A DNA stretch of 64,000 nt, taken from the NCBI GenBank assembly GCA_021018995.1, contig CM037586.1:5740328-5804327 (forward strand), written 5' to 3'. Both the position numbers and the translations under genes were made by a program. Shown piece after piece: positions 35,597-46,900 of this stretch (position 1 is its first letter; every line of letters starts with the position of its first letter). The notes under the pieces are model-generated. The model was not told where the DNA came from. It searched no databases and was given only the letters and a program-made list of their open reading frames with translations. This stretch comes from Chloranthus sessilifolius. Its lineage: Eukaryota; Streptophyta; Magnoliopsida; Chloranthales; Chloranthaceae.

Positions 35597-37720
35597 CTAT
35601 GAAGTTGCCTCGAAAGGTTGGGTCTGACGGACTGGAGCTTCTTTGCAACTCCTTCTATTACGGTCTCCTATATTACAATTGTCACACTTTGGATGAGAGC
35701 ACTCTTCCCTGGCTCGATGGCTACTCATCATCTCCTTTGGTACGAGTCTTTTTTTGTCTATCAGGGGGTCAACATGTATGTGGAGGATCAACTCTAATAT
35801 CTTATGTGTCCATTGGTTCTTATCCGGAAGTGAATGACAAACTACAAGGTATAGATTATAGTACATATTGACAGTGTAAAAGTGTGAGCAATACTTTTCA
35901 GGACTTTGTCGTACATGAACGATGCATGTCATAGCATGGATGCAAGGCAACCCAGATAACTGTCAGACTCGGCAAGAGTACGTCCAATGGTCCAAATGTA
36001 CGGTATTCTGAGATGTACCGGCAATGGTGGTATGTGTGACTTCAAACTCATAATCATCTGCATGGTGGATCCAGCAGTCTTTAGTCTCTCTTCCTTTAAT
36101 TTCTCCAATTGTGTACAAATGAAAGGGACTACAATTCTGGTCCACTTTACGGCCTCTACCTGCCGACTATGCATCCTAGTTATGATTAACGAGCTTATGC
36201 TATTCACGAGTTTCGTCACTAGCATGAACCTCGATTCTCCAACCGCGTTGTTGAAAGACTCAGAGATGTTATTAGTGATGACATCGCACTTAGCCTGCTC
36301 ACCAAAATCAACGCAACTCCAATGCCCTTTCAGTTCTTCATCATTAATCAATTTCCAAGTTTCCTCCTATTTTTTTTTAACGACTGTTATGTATATGCAT
36401 CAAACTCATGCCTTACAAAGGCCCTAGCGACACCCCAAAACAATTTCTTATAAGCTTTCCCTCTAAACACTGACTTGAATTTTTTATACAAGTGACGAAC
36501 ACAAAACCTGAAAATTTGCATATGATCAGAAAAAAAATTTACACTAATATCACATTAAGTCAAATGACAATGCTTATATTTATAGTGTTACCTATGGTGG
36601 GCATTCGGATAAGTCTTTCAACGAGCCTTTAGCAAGCCCTTTTGTTGGTCAGACATGAGAACCAGGTTGTTCATGAATCTGATTACCAACTTAAGCTGCT
36701 CCAAAAACTAACTCCAACACTCTTCATTTTCAATCTCAACAACGGTGTAGGCAAGAGGAAATAATCCACTATTCTCATCCAAACATGTAGCTACTAGAAG
36801 ACAACACTTATATTTTCCTTTAAGAGACACCGATCTAATCCAATAAATGGGCGACAAGCACTTACAAACCCAACTTGTGAAGTGTGTAGGCATAAGAAGA
36901 CTCTTTCAAAAATATGGTGCCCCTCCAACTTATGTTTGGCGATACTTTCGGGATTTGTGAGGAGCATAATATTACAAAACGATGGGAACAACTTATATGA
37001 TTATTCAAATGATCCGTAAACACTTCCTAAAGCCAATTCACTTCCACGCCATAGCCGGTGATATGGAAGATTCACACAATATGCTACAAATAAGATTTTA
37101 GCCAAACTCTTAATGACAATCTCGTGATTGATACGAACTTGTTCTTCAACTCTATGCAAAATCTATCTTGCAGACGTCATTTTGTTCTCATTTCTATTAT
37201 ATCTAGAGCATGTATGCTCTTCTACGAAAGTCTTGATCCGGAATGTGGTGTTGTCCTCGTAGAAAGATGTGTGGATCCTCCATGGGCAATCTTTAGCCTC
37301 GCACTTACAAGTCATCCTATTTTTTCATTATTTATTATTCAAGCTGGAAGTCATGTGTCACGGTGTAATGTAAGAGGGCATCTCTGGATATATAAACGAA
37401 TTCGAACATCATGCCAATACGTATCATTGGTTTCGATCTCTCCTATCGAACATTTTATTTTTACAAACCATAGTCTAAGACCACTTCTTCTAAATCATCT
37501 TCGCTCATGGAATTGGAGAAGGAGACGTATCCCTACAGATCCTCATAATCCGAAAGATCATTGCTAGGAAAATTTTCTTTCCAATCTTGCCGCACTAACT
37601 CCTCCTCTTCTTTGTTCGACTCATCCCAATAACCCTCAAAGGGCTCGGAATCATAATAATACTCCAACTCATTATCATATGAGAAACATGATTCTAAGGG
37701 GGTCGGGTTATCTTCCAATT

Positions 37721-37774
<54 letters not shown>

Positions 37775-38245
37775 ACACATCTTTTTGGGATCAAATCTCT
37801 CGAACATCAACATAAGATCCGCATCAAATGTAATCGGTATTAACTCCTCTTTCGAAGTTTCATCCTTGAACTTGTATTACATGTGTAAGAGAAATTGGGC
37901 AAGGATATTACAAATTTCAATTATGTCGGTATAAAATAAAAGAAATGAAATACGATCTCGATCCCAACTTCCTTCCTCACAATTGTCGCGTACATACCTA
38001 CTGCGGCCATTGTGGGAGTTGAATGTACCGCCCCATTGCAATCTAATCTTCATGTACCCATAATCGAACGAAAATTTATCGGCCATCTTTCCTAACCTAA
38101 TAAAGAATAAAGAGATGGATGACATATATACACCATCAGTCATGTAGAAAATTATATAAACTAGCAAGTGTACATTGTTTAGGGCACATAGAAAATCATA
38201 ATCATATATAAACCAGCAGCACCAACAACAGTCATATAAACCCAC
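35597..38245 (-). pseudogene. MuDR-type transposase of the MULE, decayed
   Basis: Fragments in several frames, in N-to-C order. 38245-37880: an N-terminal domain with IRLQWGGTF. 37724-37533: an acidic linker. 36991-36708: a piece of the transposase core with GKYKCCLLVATCLDENSG.FPLAYTVVE, the usual context of the MULE catalytic domain. 36351-35929: ITNNISESFNNAV and KWTRIVVPFI. 35950-35597: a SWIM-type zinc finger (PCIHAM) followed by a C-terminal knuckle (CDNCNIGDRNRRSC). Frameshifts separate the pieces, so it is not translatable as one protein. Such proteins cut and move MULE DNA by a DDE mechanism. Confidence 0.85.
37722..37772. repeat. (AT)n microsatellite
   Basis: About 50 bp of perfect AT repeat inside the MULE, 5' of the acidic linker segment of the transposase. 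Confidence 0.9.
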
Positions 38246-39325
38246 TTAGTAGCAACAGCCATATAAACCCACTTAGTAACAATACCCATATGATCTCATA
38301 TAAACCCTTGTTGATGGCCTAAAGCAGAGTTACGTTCAGATTTAAATATCAGTGTAAATACAAACTATTTAAATAAGAAACTCATTGAGATTACATTGCA
38401 AGCGTTTTTTTACAAATTGTTGTATAACTAAAAATTTGGGTTTAATTTTTTTCCAAAATACCAAATTTAGGGTTCTAACAGAAAAAAAATCAGAGAAAGT
38501 AAGGTTTCACTCAAAGATTCCACTTAGACAAAATCAAAGAAAGTAACAAAATCATTTCACAAATCAAAACAAATGAACTCAAGTAAACCCTATTTTCTCA
38601 TGGCCAAATTAGACCCCTGTAAAATCGTCAAAAAAATACCTTAAATCTAACAACATGCAATAATGGCTGCTACCTAAAGCTAAATACATACATGCAGTAC
38701 AAAATAGGTATGTACCTTTTGAAATGACGGACGTCGGCGGATTAGAAAGAAGATCGTTGCTTCCAATTGTGCAGCCAGTACCGGAGGAGCAATTCGTCGT
38801 TTACTCTTATCGTCACTGCCTGGAGGAAGAAAAAGCATTGTAGTGGTAGGAAGGAAGAAGCTTGGTGATTGGACGTTTGAAAGAAAGGACCAATAGATGT
38901 TAATTAATGAATGGAGGCATTTTCAGTTTTTCACATTTGTAGCCTACAGTTAAACAATAAACCCAAACGGAAAGTTGACGACCGTAACTGCAGGGGGGTA
39001 TTTGTACAGGGAACATAGGCTTAAGTCAGGTGATTGTTTGTAATTTCAAGATAAGTCAGGGGGTATTTACAAAATGCCCTTAAAATTTTCTCTTTTAAAA
39101 CCTAAGCTTAAAAGTTAAAACATAGAAACTAGGAAATAAGGGATAAACCTTAAAACTTAAAATATACAAAAAGTCAAAAACCTTTGCTGTCCCATATCCC
39201 ATTTGTTTCCACTTCCCAGCTCCCACCGGCCACCGTCGGCTGTTCGTTGTTCGCCGTCCTTTCGCTAGCAGTCGTCGATGCCATCCATCACAAGCCCACA
39301 CGACCACACTCCACAGTAGACAACA

Positions 39326-39363
<38 letters not shown>

Positions 39364-39568
39364 CCTCTCTTTATTCTTTATTGTCTCTCTCGTCTTTGAT
39401 GTTTTTTTTTTTTATTTTACAAATAAAAAAACGGATGTTTAGAATCTAAAAACTGACCGAACCGATAACTATTGATTCGATTTTGGTTTGAGAAACTAAA
39501 AATCGATAGTTATCGGTTTGGTTTCGATTTAGCATGAAAATCGGCCCGATAACAACCCTAGTTAGAGT

Positions 39569-40038
39569 CATGGTTTAAAATTTTGGCCGATAATTCAAAT
39601 ATAGACCGAATTATATCGGTTCCAGTCGGCACCGAAAAGACAATTCAAATTGTTGTTCCGGTCGGGCCATAATATTGGAAGTTCAAATTATCGATCGATA
39701 ATTATCTAATCACCAAATTATTGGCCAATAATTTGAGATTATAAGACCATTTTTAGAGTCACTATAAAAGTAAGGTGTTTCAGCAGCACTTGTTGTTAAG
39801 GCGATTTTTAGTAGCGAGAGGACTAATAGCGGTAGTTTTTTGTAGCAATAGGACTAATAGCAACAATTTTTTGTTAATAGCGATAGTTTTTGGTTGCCAC
39901 TAATAGTCTTATATTTTGTAGTGAGTCTTTGAAAAAAAAAATGGCACTGACATTTCGGCCCAACCTTGATAATTTCAACCGAAATTTCGGTTTCAGTCAT
40001 GGCCGAAACCAATATTGAAATCAACATTTTGACCCTTG
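39569..40038. mobile_element. Family B element with exact TSD
   Basis: The TSD GTTAGAGT lies at 39561-39568 and 40039-40046. Ends are CATGGTTTAAAATTTTGGCC and, from the right, CAAGGGTCAAAATGTTG. The interior is rich in gccgataatt / aattatcggc-type words and holds a nested CACTA MITE. It sits directly against element R copy 1, which shares the same GTTAGAGT. Confidence 0.85.
39760..39923. mobile_element. CACTA MITE with TSD AGT
   Basis: Left end cactataaaagtaag, right end cttatattttgtagtg. The TSD AGT lies at 39757-39759 and 39924-39926. Nested in the family B element. Confidence 0.75.
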
Positions 40039-40696
40039 GTTAGAGTTGAATAGTGAACCGGCCAATTTCAAAAGTTTGGAAGCGAACTTACAAATGTCTT
40101 TTACAAAATTAAGTGTCTAAAAAAATATTTTAAAAAATAAATTAATAAATTCTAAAAGTTCTTTTAAGGGTTGCTTTATTTACAATCGCAAAATCTTGGA
40201 GGGCACCTATGCCAAAAACCATTGACTGCTTTAAATAAAATGATAGAGATCTTTCTTGCTCCAATCTTTCACACAAAAGATCTTGATATCATAGGCCTAC
40301 CATCAGACGGTCAGTTTTCTATTCCACGTGGCACAGAATCCACGTTTAAGCGTATGATGTGTGCCATGTGATTTTAGGGTCACTTATTCTGGATTTGTGC
40401 TCCATGGAATAAAAATAGACTGTCTGATGATACCTCATGATATCAAGATCCCTTTTGTAGATGATTAGGGCAAAAAATGATCTCCCCAAGGTGTTAAAAT
40501 CGGTATTGGGCTCGGGTATCTGTTCATGGAGGACCAATACGACTCGGCCGATACCAATACGTATCAGCCTATTTTAAAAGAATAAAAGAAAATGGAGGTA
40601 TCGGCCGAAACCGATACCTGATACGTATTGGCTGATACAGGCCTATATCAATCGATATCGATACCAAATTGAGATACCGATACGTATCACCGATAT

Positions 40697-41323
40697 TGTT
40701 TGCCTCTAACTTGGAGGATGAATTGTAGTTTGACTCTAACTTGGAGGTTGAATTGTAGTTTGACTCTAACTTAAAGGATGGCTCTAACTTGGAGGTTGAA
40801 TTATTGTTTAACTCTAATTAACGATGGCCCAGTTATGTTCACACTCTATATAAGGCTAGTTTCTCTTAGATTAGAAGTAGGATTTGCGTCTTCTATATAA
40901 AGGGAAAGCTCTTGGACAAATTATAGAGTTGAGATATCATTGTAAAGCTTTGGAAAACCTATCTAGGGTTTTAAGGAGAGTTTTGGTGAGGCTCGAGTGT
41001 TCTTGTATTCTTGTGTATGTAATTATCAATATAATGGATTATCGTTACCCGTAGACGTAGGTATATTATCGAATCACGTAAATATTGTCTCTTGTGTATG
41101 TGTGATTAATTTTCTTATATTTTTTTTTTCTTATTTGATCGTTTATCGTGAGATCATTCGTTAATTTGCAAGCTTCACTACAAAAAATAAGACTAACAAA
41201 AAACTGCTGCTATAAGTTCTATTGCTGCCAAAAACTGCCGCTATTAGTCTTGCCGCTACCAAAAACTGCCTTTACAGTAAGTGCTGCTAAAATATCTTAT
41301 TTTTGTAGTGCTTCCACGCAACA
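40697..41323 (+). mobile_element. Solo LTR (Copia-like), third level of the nest
   Basis: Starts tgtttgcctctaac and ends cacgcaaca, flanked by cgata on the left and ccgata on the right. It has three or four tandem units of about 31 bp (ttgaattgtagtttgactct) at 40703-40805, a TATA-like ctatataagg near 40846, and the acccgtagacgtagg / aatcacgtaaat U5 signature common in plant Copia LTRs. It hosts a CACTA MITE. Confidence 0.75.
41176..41310. mobile_element. CACTA MITE with TSD CTT, innermost level of the nest
   Basis: cactacaaaaaataagac and cttatttttgtagtg are inverted. The TSD CTT lies at 41173-41175 and 41311-41313. Confidence 0.85.
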
Positions 41324-41472
41324 ACCGATACGTATTGGTGTCGGCCGATTTTTTATACCATGTCTCTACCACCTGATTCAAAGAAGTCAAACAATGATTT
41401 TTGGCATTGGTGCCCTCCAATATTCGTGGGGTGTTATTAAAGCTACCTTCTTCTAATCTAATGGACGGTAAA

Positions 41473-41566
41473 TTCCTGTCTCGTTTTGAACTTTGAGAGA
41501 AATAGAAGAGGACTTGGGTCAATCCTCTGTCTAGTTTTGAACTTCGAGAGAAATAGAAGAGGACCG
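41473..41566. repeat. Tandem duplication of about 38 bp upstream of the peroxidase
   Basis: Two units ctgtctcgttttgaactttg and ctgtctagttttgaacttcg, each followed by agagaaatagaagaggac. They lie about 200 bp upstream of the peroxidase start. Confidence 0.75.
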
Positions 41567-41679
41567 CAATTGGAAGCCCTTGTAAGTTGTAAGCCCCACG
41601 AACCACTAACCAAAAATTCAAACTTTGAAGTTTCACAGTTCCCACCAAGCCGTCTTACTTTACTGGGACCTTACAAACT

Positions 41680-41688
41680 TATAAAAAT
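41680..41688 (+). promoter_or_regulatory. TATA box of the peroxidase fragment
   Basis: TATAAAAAT, 84-92 nt upstream of the ATG at 41772 that sits in a good plant context (caccATGG). It suggests that the real gene start and leader are preserved. Confidence 0.6.
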
Positions 41689-41771
41689 ATAGTATATCCT
41701 CACTTTAATTTCTTCTTCATCACTACTGAAACACAGCTCTTCTCTTAGCCTTCCGCCACCTTTGCTCCACC

Positions 41772-42008
41772 ATGGAGATCTTAACGACTTTGCACTATTC
41801 TTCCCTCTCTCACTAGCCTTGGCCTCCACCAATGTTCAAGGCCAAGGCACACGAGTAGGATTTTACTCATCCACATGCCCGCAAGTTGAATCAATAATCC
41901 GATCAACCATTCAAGCGCATTTCCGCTTCGATCCCACCGTCGCACCCAGATTACTCAGAATACATTTCCATGACTGCTTTGTTCAAGGTTGTGATGCCTC
42001 TATTCTCA
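41772..42008 (+). pseudogene. Class III peroxidase, first exon only, truncated by a LINE
   Basis: After a short leader the frame reads [17 protein letters not shown], then [17 protein letters not shown], the N-terminal domain with the distal haem His and Ca-site Asp of secreted plant (class III) peroxidases. The ATG at 41772 is in a different frame from this domain, so a small indel lies in the signal-peptide region; the domain frame itself runs back to an ATG at 41762 without a normal signal peptide. The protein stops after about 80 residues where a poly-T tract (LINE tail) starts. The rest of the gene, normally about 320 residues, is not found downstream. Confidence 0.8.
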
Positions 42009-43728
42009 TTTTTTTTTTTTTTTGACATTGTTTTGTATTATATAAAAAGCTAAACTAATGCCTCGAGAAGACCGATAAAAACACTAGTTAGCGCCACTGA
42101 CATTGCTACTTGGAAAATCAAACTTCTCGGAGAAACCCAATGTAGGTACCAGGGCGAGCCCGAAATGAAATGGAAAAAACCTATACCAGGAGGAAAATTG
42201 GTGATCATGGAAAAAACTTATACCGGGAGGAAACTTGGTGATCATGGAAAAAACCCCGATACATCAAAGTGCCTAATAAATAAATAAAAACTCAACATAA
42301 ACAATAAGTCCACCCTTACAAAGTAAACAAAATGCATAATAGGTGCTCAACTTCAAAACTCCTCAAAGAGAACAAAGAGGGGTTCTCTTTACCGATGGAC
42401 ATGACCCAGCTGCAGGAGGAGAAAATAGTGTCACGAATTAAAATGTCTTGATTAAAATAGCCACTATTGCACCCAATGTTGTTTCTCATGAGCCAAATCT
42501 TCCATAAAAAGGAAATAGGTATGCAACTCTACAACCAATTTTCCAGCCTAGACAAAATAGACACATTCCAGTTAATAATGAGATCTAAGACGATTTTGTC
42601 AAAGCAAGAGAGAACATCGACAGCATTAAGAATTCTTCCCCAAGTAGGACAAACTTTATCGCAGTGCAAGAATAAGTGATCAAAATCTTCCACCCTAACA
42701 TTGCACAAAAAGCGCATACTATTAATTGTCATTCTTCTCCTCTTGAGATTAAAAATAGTAACCATTTTACTCCACATAAGATATCAGAGAAAGAAACTTA
42801 TCTTTGATGGCAGCCTGAGATCCCAAATAAAGCTCCCGGGAGGTTTTTTGTAATGGAAATTAATGGCTTGAAAGGCACATTTTACCGAAAACATGTGATT
42901 CTTACTATTGATCCAAATGCGGTCATTTTCATGGTCAGGGCTGATCTGGGAGTTATCTAGAATAGCTGATCAGGAAGTAAATTCTTCAATCTCCCTATCA
43001 CTGAGGTTGTGTATGGCATAGCTCTCTGCTAGCCCCTACCATAGCAAAGTTCATGTGCTTTAGTATGTTCTCATGCACTTTGCTAACATCCTGCTACCTA
43101 CTTTAGCAGGTCCCCCTTCTCCTTGATAATTCCTTGCATAGAAAGATTTTATGCAAGATTTGACTGTTCAGTAGTTCTACCCTCCTCTGTACTCACTCCT
43201 TGCCAGAGCAGATTTTATTTATCCTGGTAGAGAGGTAATAGAGAGCAGAGAGGTTGCTGTTAGAGCAAGTAAATCCTCATTTGCAGGAAGTTAGAAAAGA
43301 AAATAGGAATCAACTAAAACAGGTAAACTCTGTTGTGACAGGGGCTAGCAGAGAGCTATGTCATACACGAGACCTAAGTCTCCTTTTAAAATTAATGATT
43401 CATTGATTTCCGTCTTGGGAAGCGAAAATATTTGCGATACTGGCACTCGGATTCACTGGAATGGCAAAGAGATTAGGAATTTGATGCTCGGGCGCTCATC
43501 TAAGTTACCCCACTTATCAGACCAAAAAGATATATTCTCACCATTGCCCAAGGTGAAAGAGATATTATTGTTAAATTCCTCCCTAATGGAGAGAATCCCT
43601 CTCTACCACCAAGAGGATCCGGTATATTTGATATCTAAGTTGTGCTACCCATTTTGATCGACTGTATTTATTAATGATGAGATCTTTCCACCAGTTTTCT
43701 AAGTTCTCCCCCCCCTATCATAGATGTG
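42009..43728 (-). pseudogene. LINE remnant inserted into the peroxidase
   Basis: On the minus strand, C-terminal LINE polymerase peptides appear in order: FTLGNGENIFFWSDKW (about 43540), LSDREIEEF and FSVKCAF (about 42990-42880), SKISFFLW, and the zinc-binding block VEDFDHLFLHCDKVCPTWG (near 42670). The copy ends in a poly-A (T run at 42008-42023 on +). Stops and frameshifts are present. A MITE (43011-43366) interrupts it, and the LTR element at 43734 cuts its 5' part. Confidence 0.8.
43011..43366. mobile_element. 356-bp MITE inside the LINE
   Basis: The TIRs GTATGGCATAGCTCTCTGCT and, from the right, GTATGACATAGCTCTCTGCT continue into AGCCCCT on both sides. No ORF, and no clear TSD. Confidence 0.8.
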
Positions 43729-43733
43729 TCATA

Positions 43734-44131
43734 TGTTAGATTTTTTGTGGTTAACACCTTAACCCATCCTTATGTTTCGTTAAAAAAATTGGGTTGGACT
43801 TTTGATCACACGTATCTCGAGGCGATAGGAAGTAGTTTCCTAATATAAGTGATATGTCTCCATTTTCTTTCCTTGATAGGTTAGGAAAGAGAGGTGGCTA
43901 TATAAGGAGACCACCGTCCCCTCTTCCTCTAACCATAGCTCATTCCCATCTAGAGGCTAAACTTAGAGACGACAAGAGGTAACGTGGTTTCGAATTCTTT
44001 GGCGGAGATCATCGGTTCCATTAAGGAGATCGCTGACTTGGCGACCCGATAATAAATACAAAGTACGCGTGTTCTTACAAAAGTATATTTTGATCATGTG
44101 ATTCGAGCCTAGATCTTAAAATTTTCTAACA
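43734..44131 (+). repeat. 5' LTR of the non-coding retrotransposon
   Basis: 398 bp, TGTTAGA...TCTAACA, with a TATA-like ggctatataagg near 43897 that fits an LTR promoter. Confidence 0.9.
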
Positions 44132-44133
44132 AT

Positions 44134-44145
44134 TGGTATCAGAGC
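44134..44145 (+). other. tRNA-Met primer binding site
   Basis: TGGTATCAGAGC, two bases after the 5' LTR, complementary to the 3' end of plant initiator tRNA-Met. Confidence 0.9.
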
Positions 44146-44878
44146 TAGGTTTGCTTTATCACATGATCAAATGATTTATGTACTATTTATTTTTAAATTA
44201 TAAGCAAAATTATTGTTGCCTTAGAGTTTTAGTTTGACTCGAATTTAAGATTTTCAATCCGTGTCCACATTAGGATGCACGATCTCTAAAATCAACAAAA
44301 CCCGTTTAACAAGGCTGGGATCGGGTCCTGGCATGTGCACCTAATTACTAACTGTTTTTTAATATTCAAATTCAAAAAGTATTGGACGAAGGTACCCAAA
44401 TCGTCTCTATATCCAAATTCAATAAATCGAAGAAGGTACCCAAATCGTCTCTGGATACTAAATCCTTGAAGATTGTTACTAGGTCTCTAGTCACTTTTAA
44501 GTCTCTTTAATTTTGATATCTGAGTCTTTTTTTTTCCACGATGGGTTAAATGGACTAGAGACCTAACTCGTCTTTTATTTCCTATACAAACGACTCGGCC
44601 AGTGAACTGAATATGCGGGTGATCAAACTCCCATTGTTTGGATAAGGGGAGTCACCCGCTTTATTAGATTTCAAAAATTATGAAGCTGATAATAACCAGC
44701 TTTTGAAGGGATACATCTCCTGGAAGGTCGGAAGCATATAAGGGAAAAGGAGACATCTGTGGATTCTTTTCCAAAGTTGATCGAAGTTGGAGCACCAAGG
44801 TTGGTGCTTCCCAACTCTCCATAACTTTGGATAGGTTTGTTTTGGGGAGTTTGGTAGGACTCCCTTAAGAGGAAAGAG

Positions 44879-45054
44879 ACTATTAACACCTTGAGATTCT
44901 AAATTTGAAGATTGGGACGAGGATAAGGTCGACTTTCCCATTCTCATGGATAGAGAATGAGATGGAAAGAGGCTATTAAAGACTATTAAAAACTTGAGAT
45001 CCTAAATTTGAAGATTGGGACGAGGATAAGGTCGACTTTCCCATTCTCATGGGT
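44879..45054. repeat. Direct repeat of about 71 bp in the retrotransposon interior
   Basis: Units at 44879-44949 and 44984-45054 share aaatttgaagattgggacga and ggataaggtcgactttccc with few differences. Confidence 0.8.
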
Positions 45055-46669
45055 CTATGGAGACTATAAAAAATAAAATAAATAAAAATAAATAAACAAA
45101 TAAATAAAAAGGCTCAAAGATGAGCCATCGATGCTTAACAAACGTTAAATTTGCATTGTTCTATTTTATAGCAAAAGAATTATGATTTTCTTCAATAGAG
45201 CAACTCTTGGATGACTTGTGTCACACATCTATGATTTATTCTAGAAATAGTGAATGGTAAATAACAAGCTTAATTAGGTGAATTCAAGTAAGTTAAGAAT
45301 TAAAATGAGTACGAATTGCCTAAACCGACCCGCCCACTGACCCGGTTTTGGCTCATGGTCCGGTCTAGTCCATTCCTAGCCTATGGTTCATGACCCGATT
45401 CAGCTCGTTAGGCACGACCCGTTTGTCCTTAAGGCCCATTTTGACCCGTATTATTCCTTATTCTTTTCGGGCCATTTTTGGGCTATTTATAGGTCCGATT
45501 TTCGAACATTATATATGAATTTTGACTTTCTCGGACATTCCAGATTTGTTTTTGAGGTCTAATTTTTTTAATAAGTTCCCTGTTGTAATTTTTTAATGAC
45601 CTGACGTCTTTTGACATTTTTTAATCGGTTAATTATTGTGTATTTGAGTGCTTTTAATTAAAATTGAATTTTGTGAGAAAATATAGGGTTGGGTATTGAA
45701 GGTTGTGCTCTAGCACTAACGCTGGTACATACATAATGTTACCCATAATTATTATTAATTTTGGCACTTACCGACCACACGAGTTAGATTTGGCTACTTG
45801 AAAGGATTCTTCTGCCCAATGGTGATGATCTTTCCTAGTGCCGTGGTTTTTATAAATGAGGTTTAATCCTATTTGATTGTTCTCAACATATCATATTCAA
45901 TTCAAGATAAATATCATGTGTATTTTTCAATATTTAATTATCGATGTTGACTAGATGTGACATGCATGCCCACATAATCATAGTTTGATGATTATAGATA
46001 ACATGTTCACTTAATGCATATGTATCTTATAATTGTTTGATTTTGATTAATTTGTTCATCAATTGCAATGTGTGGCATTGATTTATCTTTCAATAGTAGA
46101 TTAGTTAGCAAGATATGCATATATCTGAAAATACGCTTTTGAAACCTTGAATCAGACTTGATATGGTTGAATGAAATTTAGGTCATACCTTAGGGATCAA
46201 GGTAGACTGGTAAAACGTTCGTTCGAGAGTACATAGCTAAAATAGGCTGAGGTCTGCCCAAAGGTGACCACCTATGTAGGTTGCATGACTTTTGAATTTT
46301 GATACTTGTATCTCATTAAGATCGAGTTGGCACATGCATCTATGAGGTTTCTAACTTCTGGCCAAAGCTGATTTAGGAATTTCATATAAGTAGGGTGAAG
46401 AGAATGGTCATAAGTGTTTAAGGGAGAGAAGGATAATCTTTTCGGCCAAAGCTGATGGAGAGTCTAGATCAACCATACAACACTAGTGATTAGGTCTATG
46501 CGTGTTTTCTTAAACACGATCATGGGAAGCAAACTGCATGTCGAAGTTTCTGCCCAAAAGTGATGCTGAGACGATGCGATCGGACTGTCCCATAGAGTGA
46601 ATGTTAGCACATGACTTACACTCTAATTAATTCAAATTTGACCCTAAGTTCGAGTTAAGTCTTCGGAGG

Positions 46670-46900
46670 TTAGTGACATATGGTTATAGTTCATGATGAA
46701 TTTTTTTTGTGACATATGGTCATTCCGTAATTCTCAAGGATGATCCGTAACATATGGTTATAGATTAATCTGACATATGATCATGATGTATTTCACAGAG
46801 AATAGTCAGTGATATATGGACAAAATATTTAATAAATTGTAGAAGTATAGTGACATATTTTTAATATTATCTAATGGTATATGGTCACTGTTAGTACAAT
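46670..46900. repeat. Reiterated GACATATGGTCAT words
   Basis: Five to seven loose copies of gtgacatatggttat in about 230 bp, spaced 30-60 bp, inside the non-coding retrotransposon. Upstream (46240-46600) the word gccaaagctgat recurs three times. Confidence 0.6.

Larger units (their letters stand above)
33091..39079 (-). mobile_element. Mutator-like element (MULE), 6.0 kb
   Basis: An exact 9-bp TSD, TTAAAATTT, lies at 33082-33090 and 39080-39088. TIRs of about 75 bp read AAGCATTTCGCAAATAACCC on the left and GGGCATTTTGTAAATACCCC from the right; both continue into CTTATCTTGAAATTACAAA. The minus strand encodes a decayed MuDR-type transposase (about 38.2 to 35.6 kb). The element also contains a nested element R copy, a zinc-knuckle fragment and short tandem repeats. 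Confidence 0.92.
32859..39560. mobile_element. Element R copy 1 (hAT-like MITE) split by a MULE
   Basis: The two halves, 32859-33090 and 39080-39560, together form about 710 bp that match copy 2 (33208-33874) along the whole length. The left end tagggatgtg and inverted right end TAGGGTTGTTAT match. The TSD-like flanks ATTAAAGT / GTTAGAGT (32851-32858, 39561-39568) differ at two positions. The interior has a (CT)n run and repeated aaccgataactatcggtt palindromes. The MULE inserted at TTAAAATTT. Confidence 0.8.
40488..41362. mobile_element. Family B element, second level of the nest
   Basis: Left end aaggtgttaaaatcgg, right end inverted catggtataaaaaatcgg. The interior carries several ccgataccgatacgtatcgg-type palindromes. 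The TSD is decayed (atctcccc / tctctacc). It hosts a solo LTR. Confidence 0.75.
40168..41447. mobile_element. Family A MITE, outer shell of a four-level nest
   Basis: TSD TTCTTTTAA / TTCTTCTAA (40159-40167, 41448-41456). Left end gggttgctttatttac, right end inverted ggtagctttaataacacc, both followed by tggagggcacc. It is split after its right arm near 40488 by a family B element; its last 85 bp resume at 41363. Confidence 0.85.

Noticed and set aside
35515-36427. Plus-strand open frames of 118 and 146 codons
   Set aside because: They are antisense to the MULE transposase fragments, which show clear similarity on the minus strand.
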